Source of the DNA: Phaeodactylibacter sp.
GTDB taxonomy: Bacteria > Bacteroidota > Bacteroidia > Chitinophagales > Saprospiraceae
Reading direction: 5' to 3'
Assembly: GCF_022763345.1 (NCBI RefSeq)
Contig: NZ_JALEGS010000098.1
Span: 1 to 32,383 of the forward strand
Length of the DNA: 32,383 nucleotides
Shown here: positions 16,460 to 24,027 of the stretch, piece by piece
Numbering within the stretch: the stretch's first letter is position 1
How the letters are laid out: every line of letters starts with the position of its first letter
Made by a program: the position numbers and the translations under genes
Notes under the pieces: generated by a model
Seen by the model: the letters and a program-made list of their open reading frames with translations, nothing else
Told to the model about the DNA's origin: nothing
The model's database searches: none

Positions 16460-17281
16460 ATGGAAAGCAAAAGTACCCACCAAAACACCCTGTCCCTTCA
16501 AGCTCTGGCGGACGCCCTTCACCGCAACTGGTTCAACGGCGTCCTCCTGGGCCTGGGGATATACATTCTGTTTTTTAAAAACATCAGCATTCAGTTTAAC
16601 CTGAACAGCATCGAGCAGCCCGTTGCGGTTGCGGAACAGGGCCTCGTGCCATCGTTTGGGCAGGCGCTGCCCGCCAGTTACAAAGCTGAAAAGCGCACCA
16701 ATATCCAACAAAATGTCTCACAAATCAAGTGGGATACCCGTCAACCAGAGGATTTCCCAAACCTCACCTTCGTGCTGAATGACAACTACGCCGAGCGCCA
16801 CCACGTGCGACCGGAGGTCAAGGAAGCCGTCAATGCTAAAGTAGAGGCTTATCTGGAGCAGTACAAAATGCTGGCGATCAGTGAAATGGAAGACTATGGG
16901 ATCCCGGCAAGCATTACCCTCGCGCAGGGGCTGCTGGAATCCAACGCCGGAGAAAGCCTGCTCGCCAGGGAGTCCAACAATCACTTTGGGATCAAGTGCA
17001 AGCGCCAATGCCGGGGCTGTACCTGCCGCAATTACTCAGATGATGACCTCTACGATATGTTCCGGGTCTTTGGGGATGCCAAAGAGAGCTTCCGGGCACA
17101 TTCTGAACTGCTCAACGGCGAACGGTACAAGCATCTGCACCGGGTGCGCATTTCCGATTATAAAGGCTGGGCGCGGGGCCTAAAAAAAGCGGGCTACGCT
17201 ACAGACAAGGCTTATGCGGATAAGCTCATCCGTATTATTGAGAAATTGGACTTGACTCAGTTTGACCGGCTGGGGGCGTAA
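16460..17281 (+). CDS. Membrane-anchored glucosaminidase-domain protein (peptidoglycan hydrolase)
   Basis: This 273-residue protein has a short cytoplasmic start, one transmembrane segment (about 24-44, NGVLLGLGIYILFF) and a periplasmic linker to about residue 125. A FlgJ/endo-beta-N-acetylglucosaminidase domain follows at about 130-268. Family landmarks are SITLAQGLLESNAGES, where Glu160 is the likely catalytic acid, NNHFGIKC (173-180), then FRVFGDAKESFRAHSELL and GWARGLKKAGYATDKAYADKLI. The domain cleaves beta-1,4 links in peptidoglycan glycan strands. A Cys cluster CxxxCxxCxC at 180-189 replaces the usual short loop and may form disulfides or bind a metal. Separate transcription is likely, given its own promoter and a long hairpin downstream. 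Its partners in wall turnover are not nearby. Confidence 0.9.
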   Translation: MESKSTHQNTLSLQALADALHRNWFNGVLLGLGIYILFFKNISIQFNLNSIEQPVAVAEQGLVPSFGQALPASYKAEKRTNIQQNVSQIKWDTRQPEDFPNLTFVLNDNYAERHHVRPEVKEAVNAKVEAYLEQYKMLAISEMEDYGIPASITLAQGLLESNAGESLLARESNNHFGIKCKRQCRGCTCRNYSDDDLYDMFRVFGDAKESFRAHSELLNGERYKHLHRVRISDYKGWARGLKKAGYATDKAYADKLIRIIEKLDLTQFDRLGA

Positions 17282-17345
17282 TGTATCATAGACCCTGTCA
17301 TTTCACCAATCTTGAATGGTTAGAGGGGATTCGATAATAAATAAC

Positions 17346-17395
17346 AACTTAATGCCTGCTTCTGAGCCTGTTTCATCAGGAGTAGGCATTAAGTT
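17346..17395. repeat. Long inverted repeat (20-bp stem) downstream of the glucosaminidase gene
   Basis: AACTTAATGCCT (17346-17357) and AGGCATTAAGTT (17384-17395) pair perfectly. Inside, GCTTCTGA and TCAGGAGT extend the stem to about 20 pairs with two G-T wobbles, leaving a 10-base loop. No T run follows on either side, so it is not a classical terminator, though it may act as one or protect a transcript end. Confidence 0.7.
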
Positions 17396-17483
17396 GCAGT
17401 TATCATGATTACTTCGTAATTTAGAAGTTAAATTCATCGTAGTTAGTACATTTTTTCATTTTCCACCACTAAAAGCTATCGAA

Positions 17484-18821
17484 ATGTATAAGTCGCTCCT
17501 CTTAACCACCTTTACATTCTGTCTCGTATTCAGCGGCAACGCTCAGGATACTTTTACTGAACAATTGAATATTCCTGGTCCTTCGGGTAAATTAATTGCT
17601 TCTTTTGAAGAAGTACCATTCCTGATGAATGGGCAAGAGCGCTTTATTGTTGCAAGACGTTCTGAGCACTGGGAAGATGTTGGCTGGATCGCTGTAGACT
17701 CTACTTTTTATGAACTTAGTGCATCCGGACAATTAATAATGAGTGAAATCCTCGATTACGATGAAGATACAGGTTGGACGTTCCGTAGCAGGTATTTCCC
17801 CAAGTTGACTGACTTTGGTAAAATTGAGACGTTTTTGGTCGAAGAATGGAATAGTAGCGAGTGGGTGCCCAGTCAGGTAGACACTTTTGCTTACAATTCA
17901 GATCAACTCTTGACTTATAAATGGACTTATCTATTTGATCCAACTGCTATAGACTGGATGCCATGGAGCCGGGATTCTTATGATTACATTTCCGGAGTTG
18001 AGATACCAATACTTAGAATTGGGGCTATCTGGAATTCAGATGAGGAGACTTGGGTAAACAAGTTCAAATTCGAAGCAACCATTAATGAGCACGGTAAGGA
18101 TAGCACCCTAACTTTTTTCCAATACACAGGAGGAGCTTGGATACCTACCAGCAAATTTTCAAAGACTTACAATCAGGATGGACTTGTCGTAGAGGCCATT
18201 AATCAGCAATGGATTGATGGTAGTTGGGTAAATATCAACAAAGAAGAAATTGAGACTTTAGATGACGGCTTGCTCACTATTGTAAAAAATTATTTATGGC
18301 TCGATGGGATCGCTGAATGGTATCCGACAACATGTATTACGACTGAGCTTGATAGTTTGGGTTGGACCAATCGACGCCTTGAGCAACAGTGGGATACTGA
18401 CTCTGAAAGTTACCTGAACTTCCAATTAGGCGAATTTGAAAACTTTGATACCTATTCTGTATTTACAAACCAAATATGGAGTGCGGAGGAATCTGTCTGG
18501 ATCAATCAATCACGGTATTTTAACTTTTTTGAAACCTTTACAGCAACCATTGAGCCTGAGCCTCAATCATCTATTTCGGTATATCCTAATCCAAGCGAGG
18601 GAACAATCACGGTGGATTTAAGCCATACCCGTTTCCAGCAGCCTAATTCCCTACAAATACGCTGTACCGACTTGCAGGGCAGAACGCTCATAGTGTCGGA
18701 TGTGGAACCGTTTGAAAGCACATTAGAGTTAGCGTTGCCCAATATGCCAAACGGCACATACATTTTATCCCTCTCGGATGGGCGGCAGATATGGCGACAG
18801 AAAATTGTGGTACAGCGGTAG
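17484..18821 (+). CDS. Secreted protein of unknown function with T9SS type A sorting domain
   Basis: This 445-residue cargo has a signal peptide (about 1-20, LLLTTFTFCLVFSGNAQ). The middle is a series of beta-strand units of roughly 35-45 residues rich in W and Y, such as WNSSEWVPSQVDTFAYN, WNSDEETWVNKFKFE, GGAWIPTSKFSKTYNQDG and IDGSWVNINKEEIE. This resembles repeated beta-sheet blades, but I cannot name the family. The C-terminal type A sorting domain starts at about residue 370 (VYPNPSEGTITVDLS), with DLQGRTLIV and NGTYILSL. The gene looks clearly more AT-rich than its neighbours (judged by eye), which may mean acquisition from elsewhere or looser codon selection. It has its own upstream region, with a long hairpin 88 bases before its start. 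Confidence 0.82.
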   Translation: MYKSLLLTTFTFCLVFSGNAQDTFTEQLNIPGPSGKLIASFEEVPFLMNGQERFIVARRSEHWEDVGWIAVDSTFYELSASGQLIMSEILDYDEDTGWTFRSRYFPKLTDFGKIETFLVEEWNSSEWVPSQVDTFAYNSDQLLTYKWTYLFDPTAIDWMPWSRDSYDYISGVEIPILRIGAIWNSDEETWVNKFKFEATINEHGKDSTLTFFQYTGGAWIPTSKFSKTYNQDGLVVEAINQQWIDGSWVNINKEEIETLDDGLLTIVKNYLWLDGIAEWYPTTCITTELDSLGWTNRRLEQQWDTDSESYLNFQLGEFENFDTYSVFTNQIWSAEESVWINQSRYFNFFETFTATIEPEPQSSISVYPNPSEGTITVDLSHTRFQQPNSLQIRCTDLQGRTLIVSDVEPFESTLELALPNMPNGTYILSLSDGRQIWRQKIVVQR

Positions 18822-18950
18822 CTATACAACAGTATTTTACGTTCGACAAATGCAGTTTTAATATCAGCTGAATGTTTTGAAGGTCTTCCTGCCTAGGGTG
18901 CAAAATGAAAACTTTTTTAAGGAAATTCCCCGCTAACATAGCACAATCCT

Positions 18951-18958
18951 TATCTTTC
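18951..18958 (+). promoter_or_regulatory. Possible -7 element for the TRAP permease genes
   Basis: TATCTTTC is one base from TAnnTTTG and lies 41 bases before the dctQ ATG. A clear TTG at the expected distance upstream is missing. The rest of the 178-base gap holds nothing recognisable. Confidence 0.35.
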
Positions 18959-18999
18959 GTCAGCAATCAAAGCAAGAAAAATCAACAAAACCCTGGCTG

Positions 19000-19542
19000 A
19001 TGGTATCTACGCTCCGGAAAGTTGCCCAGGCTATCCACACCCTGAATGAGCAGGTGGGCAGAGCGGCAGCATGGCTGACTACGCTGCTTATGCTGCTGGT
19101 CTGTTTCGATGTGGTGGTCCGTTATTTATTTAATGAAACTCAAGCCTGGATTATGGAGCTGGAATGGCACCTGTTCGGGCTTATTTTTTTGCTGGGGGCC
19201 GGGTATGCTTTCCGGCACGACCGGCATGTCAGGGTGGATTTGTTTTACGCTAAGTTCTCGGCTAAGGATAAGGCGCTGGTGAATCTCTTCGGAGGCTTGA
19301 TATTTCTGATTCCCTGGACGGCTATTCTGATTTACGTTTCCTTTGAATACGCCACTATTGCCTACAAAATAGGAGAGGGGTCGCCCGATCCCGGAGGGCT
19401 CCCGGCCCGGTACATCATCAAGTTTGCAATAACCGCAGGCATGGTACTGCTTTTCCTGCAAGGGCTCGCGAGTATTATTGACAACTGGTTGATCTTTAAA
19501 GGTAAAGCCCCTTCCCATTCCAGCACCTCTGAAACCGAATAG
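19000..19542 (+). CDS. dctQ: TRAP transporter small permease subunit (DctQ family)
   Basis: This 180-residue inner-membrane protein has four transmembrane helices, at about 20-42 (AAAWLTTLLMLLVCFDVVVRYLF), 50-66, 92-115 and 135-160. The family motif DVVVRYLFNETQAWIMELEWHLF lies at the first helix end, and the loop RHDRHVRVDLFY is typical. With DctM it forms the Na+-driven membrane part of a tripartite periplasmic-binding-protein-dependent importer. The dctM start codon follows after 2 bases, so the two are translationally linked. The matching solute-binding protein is at 24028-25170 on the other strand. Confidence 0.93.
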   Translation: MVSTLRKVAQAIHTLNEQVGRAAAWLTTLLMLLVCFDVVVRYLFNETQAWIMELEWHLFGLIFLLGAGYAFRHDRHVRVDLFYAKFSAKDKALVNLFGGLIFLIPWTAILIYVSFEYATIAYKIGEGSPDPGGLPARYIIKFAITAGMVLLFLQGLASIIDNWLIFKGKAPSHSSTSETE

Positions 19543-19544
19543 CC

Positions 19545-20849
19545 ATGGCCATCCTTGCGATATTACTGTTCATCAGCATCTTTCTGCTCATTTTGTACGG
19601 ATATCCTGTAGCCTTTACGCTCGGGGGGATTTCCATCCTGTACGCTATCTGCTTTCTGGATCCGGGCAGCTTCATTGCACTGTCTCCCCGCATGATGGGC
19701 GTTGTGAGCAATTATGTGCTGATGGCGGTGCCCCTTTTCATCTATATGGGCATCATGCTGGAGAAATCGGGACTGGCGGAAAGTCTTTTGGAGACCATGG
19801 CGATGTTGTTTGGGAAAGTCCGGGGCGGGCTGGCGATTAGCGTAGTGATCGTCGGTGCGTTATTAGCCGCTTCCACCGGAATTGTAGGCGCAACCGTAAT
19901 CACCATGGGCCTAATCAGCCTGCCGACCATGCTGAAGCGCGGTTACCGCACTGAGCTGGCTACGGGCACGATTGCCGCATCCGGCACCCTCGGGCAGATC
20001 ATTCCGCCTTCTGTCGTATTGGTGCTCCTGGGCAGCGTGCTGAATGTTTCTGTGGGGCAGCTGTTTGCCGCGGCGCTCATCCCGGGGCTGCTGCTTGTAC
20101 TCGTTTATATTGTGTACATCGCCATCACTGCCTGGGTGCGCCCGGGGTATGCGCCAAGTATGCCGAAAGAAGAACTGGAGGCTTTCTGGGCTTCAGGGGC
20201 TACCCGTAAGGTGCTGCAGGCTTTTGTCCTGCCTATGCTTCTAATCGTGGCCGTGCTGGGCTCCATTTTTGCAGGCATTGCTTCGCCTACCGAGGCTGCC
20301 GCCGTAGGGGCAATGGGCGCTACCTTGCTTACCATCAGTCAGGGCAAATTCAATCTGGAAGTCTTAAAGTCCGTCATGCGGGAAACGACCCACCTGACAA
20401 GCATGGTCTTTGTGATTTTGCTGGGCGCTACTGTCTTTTCCTTCGTCTTTCGGGAAATGGGCGGGGACACCTATCTCGTCAGCCTGATCGAAGAAGCCAA
20501 TCTGTCGCCCATGGCATTTCTGGCCCTGGTGATGATCGTGGTCTTCGTCGCCGGCTTTTTCATCGACTTTATTGAAATCATCTTCATCATCGTGCCAGTA
20601 GTGGCTCCTATTTTTGTGCAGATGGATATTGATTTGATCTGGATAGGCGTACTGCTGGGGCTGAACCTGCAGACCTCCTTCCTGTCACCGCCGTTCGGGT
20701 TTTCCCTGTTTTACCTCAAAGGGGTAGCACCTCCGGGTGTGACAACCCAGCATTTGTACCGGGGTATTTTGCCGTTTGTGATTATTCAGCTGGTGTTTCT
20801 CGGTACGGTCATTCTTTTCCCTGAGGTAGTGTACTTTTTGATTGATTAA
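19545..20849 (+). CDS. dctM: TRAP transporter large permease subunit (DctM family)
   Basis: This 434-residue protein is the ion-coupled transport subunit, with about 12 hydrophobic helices from VAFTLGGISILYAI onward. Family landmarks are NYVLMAVPLFIYMGIMLEKSGLAE, GALLAASTGIVGATVITMGLISLP, the pore-like GTLGQIIPPSVVLVLLG, GIASPTEAAAVGA and FIDFIEIIFIIVPVVAPI. Near the C-terminus NLQTSFLSPPFGFSLFYLKG is also typical. It belongs with dctQ directly upstream (2-base gap). The substrate is set by the binding protein at 24028-25170, which suggests 2-oxo acids. Length is normal. No terminator was seen in the 53 bases before the next frame. Confidence 0.95.
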   Translation: MAILAILLFISIFLLILYGYPVAFTLGGISILYAICFLDPGSFIALSPRMMGVVSNYVLMAVPLFIYMGIMLEKSGLAESLLETMAMLFGKVRGGLAISVVIVGALLAASTGIVGATVITMGLISLPTMLKRGYRTELATGTIAASGTLGQIIPPSVVLVLLGSVLNVSVGQLFAAALIPGLLLVLVYIVYIAITAWVRPGYAPSMPKEELEAFWASGATRKVLQAFVLPMLLIVAVLGSIFAGIASPTEAAAVGAMGATLLTISQGKFNLEVLKSVMRETTHLTSMVFVILLGATVFSFVFREMGGDTYLVSLIEEANLSPMAFLALVMIVVFVAGFFIDFIEIIFIIVPVVAPIFVQMDIDLIWIGVLLGLNLQTSFLSPPFGFSLFYLKGVAPPGVTTQHLYRGILPFVIIQLVFLGTVILFPEVVYFLID

Positions 20850-20902
20850 GCAGATCGGCAGGAGGACAGCTTGCTGGCTTTTGGGTTTACGGTGAAGAAT
20901 TT

Positions 20903-22186
20903 TTGATTTGCAGAGCAAATTCGGATGGATACAGGGAGCGAGCATACCGAACAAAGACATTTATTTATCCAAATTCCAGAGCCATCCAAAGCAAGAAAAA
21001 ATACTTCGGCCCATCCACATTGGTAGCTGCTGCCTTTATTGGCCCGGGCACCGTCACCACCTGTACACTGGCAGGCGTTCAATCAGGTTATAGCTTACTA
21101 TGGGCGATGGCTTTTGCTACGCTGACCACTATTGTATTGCAGGAAATGTCAGCCCGCTTGGGCTTCGTAACCCAAAAGGGATTGGGTGAGGCTCTTTGCC
21201 GCCAATTTCCCCGTGGCATAAACAGGGTCATTGTATTTCTCCTGGTGGTTGGTGCTATTGTTATTGGCAACGCAGCCTACGAAGCCGGAAATATTACCGG
21301 TGGGGTACTTGGAATGGAGCTGCTGGTCATGCCTTCTAGATTCTGGGCACTGGTGATTGGAGGGGTCAGTTTTCTTTTGCTCTTTTTGGGTAAATACCGT
21401 TGGGTAGAACGGGTACTCATTGGTTTGGTGGCGGTTATGAGCATTTGCTTTTTATTGACGGCTATTTTATTGAAACCAGATTTGGGCGCTATTATCCGTG
21501 GCTTTTGGCCGGGTAGCATTTCCGAAAGGGATTGGCTCTTGGCATTAGCGGTAGTTGGCACCACGGTAGTCCCGTACAATTTATTCCTGCACGCGTCTAC
21601 GATTTCTAAAAAATGGGCTCCTGGCATGGCATTAAAGGATGTGCAGATGGAAAATGCGGTTTCGATATTGCTAGGTGGCATCGTCTCCATGCTCATTATC
21701 ATTACAGCGGCAAGCTCAGCTTCAGCTGTCTCTGAGGTGCAGTCGGCGCAAGACTTGGCTGCCCAGCTCGAACCTGTCTTCGGTAGCGGTGCTAAATGGT
21801 TAATGGGGATAGGCTTAATGGCTGCAGGGATTAGCTCGGCACTGACCGCCCCATTGGCCGCCGCCTACGCTGCCTGCGGATTATTGGGCTGGCCTGCCAA
21901 TGAAGATGACCAACGGTTCCGCGCCGTTTGGATGAGTATACTGGGCATTGGGGTACTCGTGGCGACTATGGGATTCAAGCCCATTCAGGTCATAAAGTTC
22001 GCTCAGATCGCAAATGCGCTCCTCCTCCCTTTGATTGTCTTGTTTCTGTTCTACACCGTCAATCAGAAGGAAATCCTGGGACAATACGTCAATAGCCGGC
22101 GGTCGAATGCCTTAGGACTGATGGTAATTTTGGTGACGATAATGCTGTCGGTAAAGGTATTGTGGGAAGGGCTGGGGGTTTGGTAG
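20903..22186 (+). CDS. NRAMP-related metal-ion transporter, start disrupted
   Basis: The 427-codon frame encodes about 11 transmembrane helices of the NRAMP fold, starting KKYFGPSTLVAAAFIGPGTVTTCT. In Mn/Fe transporters helix 1 has DPGN and helix 6 has MPHN, which hold the metal; here these are GPGT and VVPYN, so Mn or Fe specificity should not be assumed. The frame has no ATG before the first helix: the nearest start is a TTG at 20903. An ATG at 20925 in another frame (MDTGSEHTEQRHLFIQ) reads towards the same junction, and one extra A in the A6 run at 20996-21001 would join it to KKYFGPST. The 5' end is therefore probably frameshifted or misassembled; the core is intact. It separates the TRAP permease genes from their binding protein. 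Confidence 0.82.
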   Translation: MICRANSDGYRERAYRTKTFIYPNSRAIQSKKKYFGPSTLVAAAFIGPGTVTTCTLAGVQSGYSLLWAMAFATLTTIVLQEMSARLGFVTQKGLGEALCRQFPRGINRVIVFLLVVGAIVIGNAAYEAGNITGGVLGMELLVMPSRFWALVIGGVSFLLLFLGKYRWVERVLIGLVAVMSICFLLTAILLKPDLGAIIRGFWPGSISERDWLLALAVVGTTVVPYNLFLHASTISKKWAPGMALKDVQMENAVSILLGGIVSMLIIITAASSASAVSEVQSAQDLAAQLEPVFGSGAKWLMGIGLMAAGISSALTAPLAAAYAACGLLGWPANEDDQRFRAVWMSILGIGVLVATMGFKPIQVIKFAQIANALLLPLIVLFLFYTVNQKEILGQYVNSRRSNALGLMVILVTIMLSVKVLWEGLGVW

Positions 22187-22328
22187 GATGTGCTTGTGAA
22201 AAATCCAGATCATCTTATCCGTTTTAATGGAGAAAAGTTTCTGGGGCTTTATTAACAGAGAAGACCTGATTGTACCAACAGTGCCAAAAAGCAATTCAGG
22301 GCATCAATTCTAATAAGTCCATCTCTAG

Positions 22329-22358
22329 TCAGGTGGCGACTTTGGAGTCGCGACCTGA
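22329..22358. repeat. 13-bp inverted repeat (REP-like)
   Basis: TCAGGTGGCGACT (22329-22341) pairs with AGTCGCGACCTGA (22346-22358) with one mismatch around a 4-base loop. No T run follows. Confidence 0.7.
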
Positions 22359-22428
22359 TAGGCACCTTCAGGCCACAATTCCAAAATCGCCGCCTGAGTT
22401 ACCCTACCGCAGCGCAAAACCCAATGCC

Positions 22429-22542
22429 CTATATATGCTGGCTATATATATTCCTATACTTCAGACACGACACCCCTAAATCCCTATATATCCTTATGCA
22501 TTTTACTACTATATATGATAGAGCATATAGGCTATATATAGT
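22429..22542. repeat. Cluster of five CTATATAT motifs ending in a hairpin
   Basis: CTATATAT starts at 22429, 22442, 22484, 22509 and 22532 with irregular spacing. The last two form an inverted repeat: ACTATATAT (22508-22516) pairs perfectly with ATATATAGT (22534-22542) around a 17-base loop. Confidence 0.7.
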
Positions 22543-22579
22543 AAGAGGGCATAACCCGTAATACGAGCTATGCCCTCTT
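22543..22579. repeat. 11-bp perfect inverted repeat
   Basis: AAGAGGGCATA (22543-22553) pairs perfectly with TATGCCCTCTT (22569-22579) around a 15-base loop. It directly abuts the AT-rich hairpin to its left and lies about 110 bases past the stop of the SUMF1-fold gene. It could serve as a terminator or as a structural target site. Confidence 0.75.
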
Positions 22580-22601
22580 GAATGGTATGGCAAAAAGGTA
22601 A

Positions 22602-22627
22602 TCCGCCTACGCTAAAGCTACGGCGGA
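22602..22627. repeat. REP-like palindrome TCCGCC...GGCGGA
   Basis: The 26-base element has perfect 6-bp ends (TCCGCC and GGCGGA) around tacgctaaagctac. Its general form resembles short dispersed palindromes common in intergenic DNA of many bacteria; this comparison is from memory. Confidence 0.55.
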
Positions 22628-22687
22628 CGGAGAAAAACTAACGTCCTGCCCCTTGGGATGCGCAATCTTCTAGAGGAGGGGCACTGC

Positions 22688-23767
22688 CTATTCCGCGGTC
22701 CTGGAGAGGCGGAACCCTATGTCGTCGTACCTGCGGTCCGGGCTGCCGCCGTTGCGATAGGCGCAACGCAGGCCGGCTGGTCCGTTGCTCCATGAGCCGC
22801 CCCGTAGAACCCGGCGAGAGCCCGTACTGGAGCCACGGGGGTTGCGACTGGAGCTGTTGTTGTAGTAATCACTATCGTACCAGTCCCAACACCATTCCCA
22901 AACATTACCGCTCATGTCATGCAGATTCAATTCGTTTGGGCTATTGAGACTGCCTACTGGTACTGTTTGTTTACGATATGTTCCTACCACAGAGTAACGC
23001 GTTTTATAACTTTCTGAAGCATCAAAATTCAACTCAGAGGCCCGTGCAATATCCTTACCATTTCCGAACTGGACATTTTTCCCTCGTTCTCTTGCCGCAA
23101 ACTCCCACTCCGCCTCCGTAGGCAAGCGGTAGCCATTAGCGCTCCAGTCGGCGGTGACTCTATCTCCACTGATGGTGTAGACGGGTTGATAGCCCTCCTG
23201 CTGGCTCCGCCAGTTGCAGTAAGCTACTGCATCATGCCAGCTTACATAGATGACCGGTCTTCGTGCCCTGCCCCAGCCTTCATCATCTGGCTTACTTTTC
23301 CCGGTGGCTTCGCAGTAGGCATCGTACTCCTCAAAGGTGACCTCGTGCCGCCCGATGTAGAAATCGCTAACGGTTACGCTGTGTACAGGCTTTTCATCAC
23401 TGCCTCCTTCTGTGCTCGTGCTGCCCATTTGGAAGGTGCCCCCCTTTACAAAAGCCATATTCCCAGACAAAGGAGTGGCTTTTACTGCTCTATCCGGCAA
23501 TAGACCATCCCGTTTATGCTCCGCCAGATTGGCCTGTATTTGGCCCAGGGTAGGGTCTTCTACTACTTCCGTTTCGAAGCCAAAGCGCCGCTTTAGTTCT
23601 TTTGCAATCGCATGTACATTTGCTACAGGCTGTGGCAGGTGGGACAACCCGTCCTCCTCGTAATTAGAGACAGCGAAGAAGAGGGCGCGGTCCTGACTGG
23701 ATCGGGGGGACTGTGCTCTGCTATTTACCAATGTGCCTACTAATAAAAAAAGGACGATGAAACGCAT
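22688..23767 (-). CDS. Secreted SUMF1/FGE-fold protein with truncated caspase domain; possible DGR target
   Basis: This 359-residue protein has a signal peptide (1-19, ending NSRAQ). Residues 26-85 match the start of a caspase-like (C14) domain (RALFFAVSNYEE, then NVHAIAKELKRRFGFETEVV), but the parts holding the catalytic His and Cys are missing. At about 102 it passes into a complete SUMF1 (formylglycine-generating-enzyme-like) domain: MAFVKGGTFQMGS, FYIGRHEVTFEEYDAYCEAT, NGYRLPTEAEWEFAAR, LHDMSGNVWEWCWDWY and RVLRGGSW. The paired active-site Cys of true FGE are not at their expected place after RGGSW, so it is probably a ligand-binding C-type-lectin fold, not an enzyme. The last 36 residues before the C-terminus have the codon pattern of a variable region of a diversity-generating retroelement (see findings). 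No reverse transcriptase lies in the window. Confidence 0.85.
   Translation of the reverse strand: MRFIVLFLLVGTLVNSRAQSPRSSQDRALFFAVSNYEEDGLSHLPQPVANVHAIAKELKRRFGFETEVVEDPTLGQIQANLAEHKRDGLLPDRAVKATPLSGNMAFVKGGTFQMGSTSTEGGSDEKPVHSVTVSDFYIGRHEVTFEEYDAYCEATGKSKPDDEGWGRARRPVIYVSWHDAVAYCNWRSQQEGYQPVYTISGDRVTADWSANGYRLPTEAEWEFAARERGKNVQFGNGKDIARASELNFDASESYKTRYSVVGTYRKQTVPVGSLNSPNELNLHDMSGNVWEWCWDWYDSDYYNNSSSRNPRGSSTGSRRVLRGGSWSNGPAGLRCAYRNGGSPDRRYDDIGFRLSRTAE
22706..22813 (-). other. Candidate variable region of the SUMF1-fold gene
   Basis: Codons 319-354 run from RVLRGGSW to IGFR. Between these fixed anchors many codons end in C and differ from AAC only at the first two bases: AGC, AAC, GCC, GGC, AAC, GGC, GGC, AGC, GAC, CGC, TAC, GAC, GAC. 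This is what adenine-directed mutagenesis of a template with AAC runs would give. The template was not found in this window, so the call rests on pattern only. Confidence 0.45.
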
Positions 23768-23899
23768 GGGGTCAAAGGTTTGGAGCCCTAAATGTAGGGA
23801 AAATAGGGTGACCGTGCTAAAAAAGCAGACACCACTCTTCCCAAACGGTACAAATTAAATTCCAAATTAAAAAACGGTTGACGCCTGTACGATAGCTTT

Positions 23900-23964
23900 C
23901 GGAACGCAAACTCCGCCGTCGAACATGCAATTTCGACAGCCGCCACCCGCTCTTACGTGTTCCG
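23900..23964. repeat. Nested inverted repeats between dctP and the SUMF1-fold gene
   Basis: CGGAAC (23900-23905) and GTTCCG (23959-23964) enclose a second pair, GTCGAA (23918-23923) and TTCGAC (23932-23937) with an 8-base loop. GAACATG (23921-23927) can instead pair with CATGTTC (23968-23974), so two folds compete. The 260-base gap around it holds no other recognised feature apart from the upstream region of the SUMF1-fold gene, where TACATTTA at 23789-23796 (minus strand) is a weak -7 candidate. Confidence 0.5.
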
Positions 23965-24027
23965 CGACATGTTCCAGACGTGCTCCAATCCCATTCAAAT
24001 TTTGATGCGTTTACCCTAACGCTATAC

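Larger units (their letters stand above)
22187..22687. other. Palindrome-rich intergenic region between convergent genes
   Basis: These 501 bases lie between the 3' ends of the NRAMP-related gene and the SUMF1-fold gene and contain no convincing coding frame. At least four inverted repeats follow one another (listed separately), together with five copies of CTATATAT. Such density is unusual for a convergent junction and suggests mobile or structural repeats. Confidence 0.65.

Noticed and set aside
22429..22542. Possible CRISPR or iteron array
   Set aside because: CTATATAT copies are only 8 bases, irregularly spaced and AT-only; there is no replication gene nearby.
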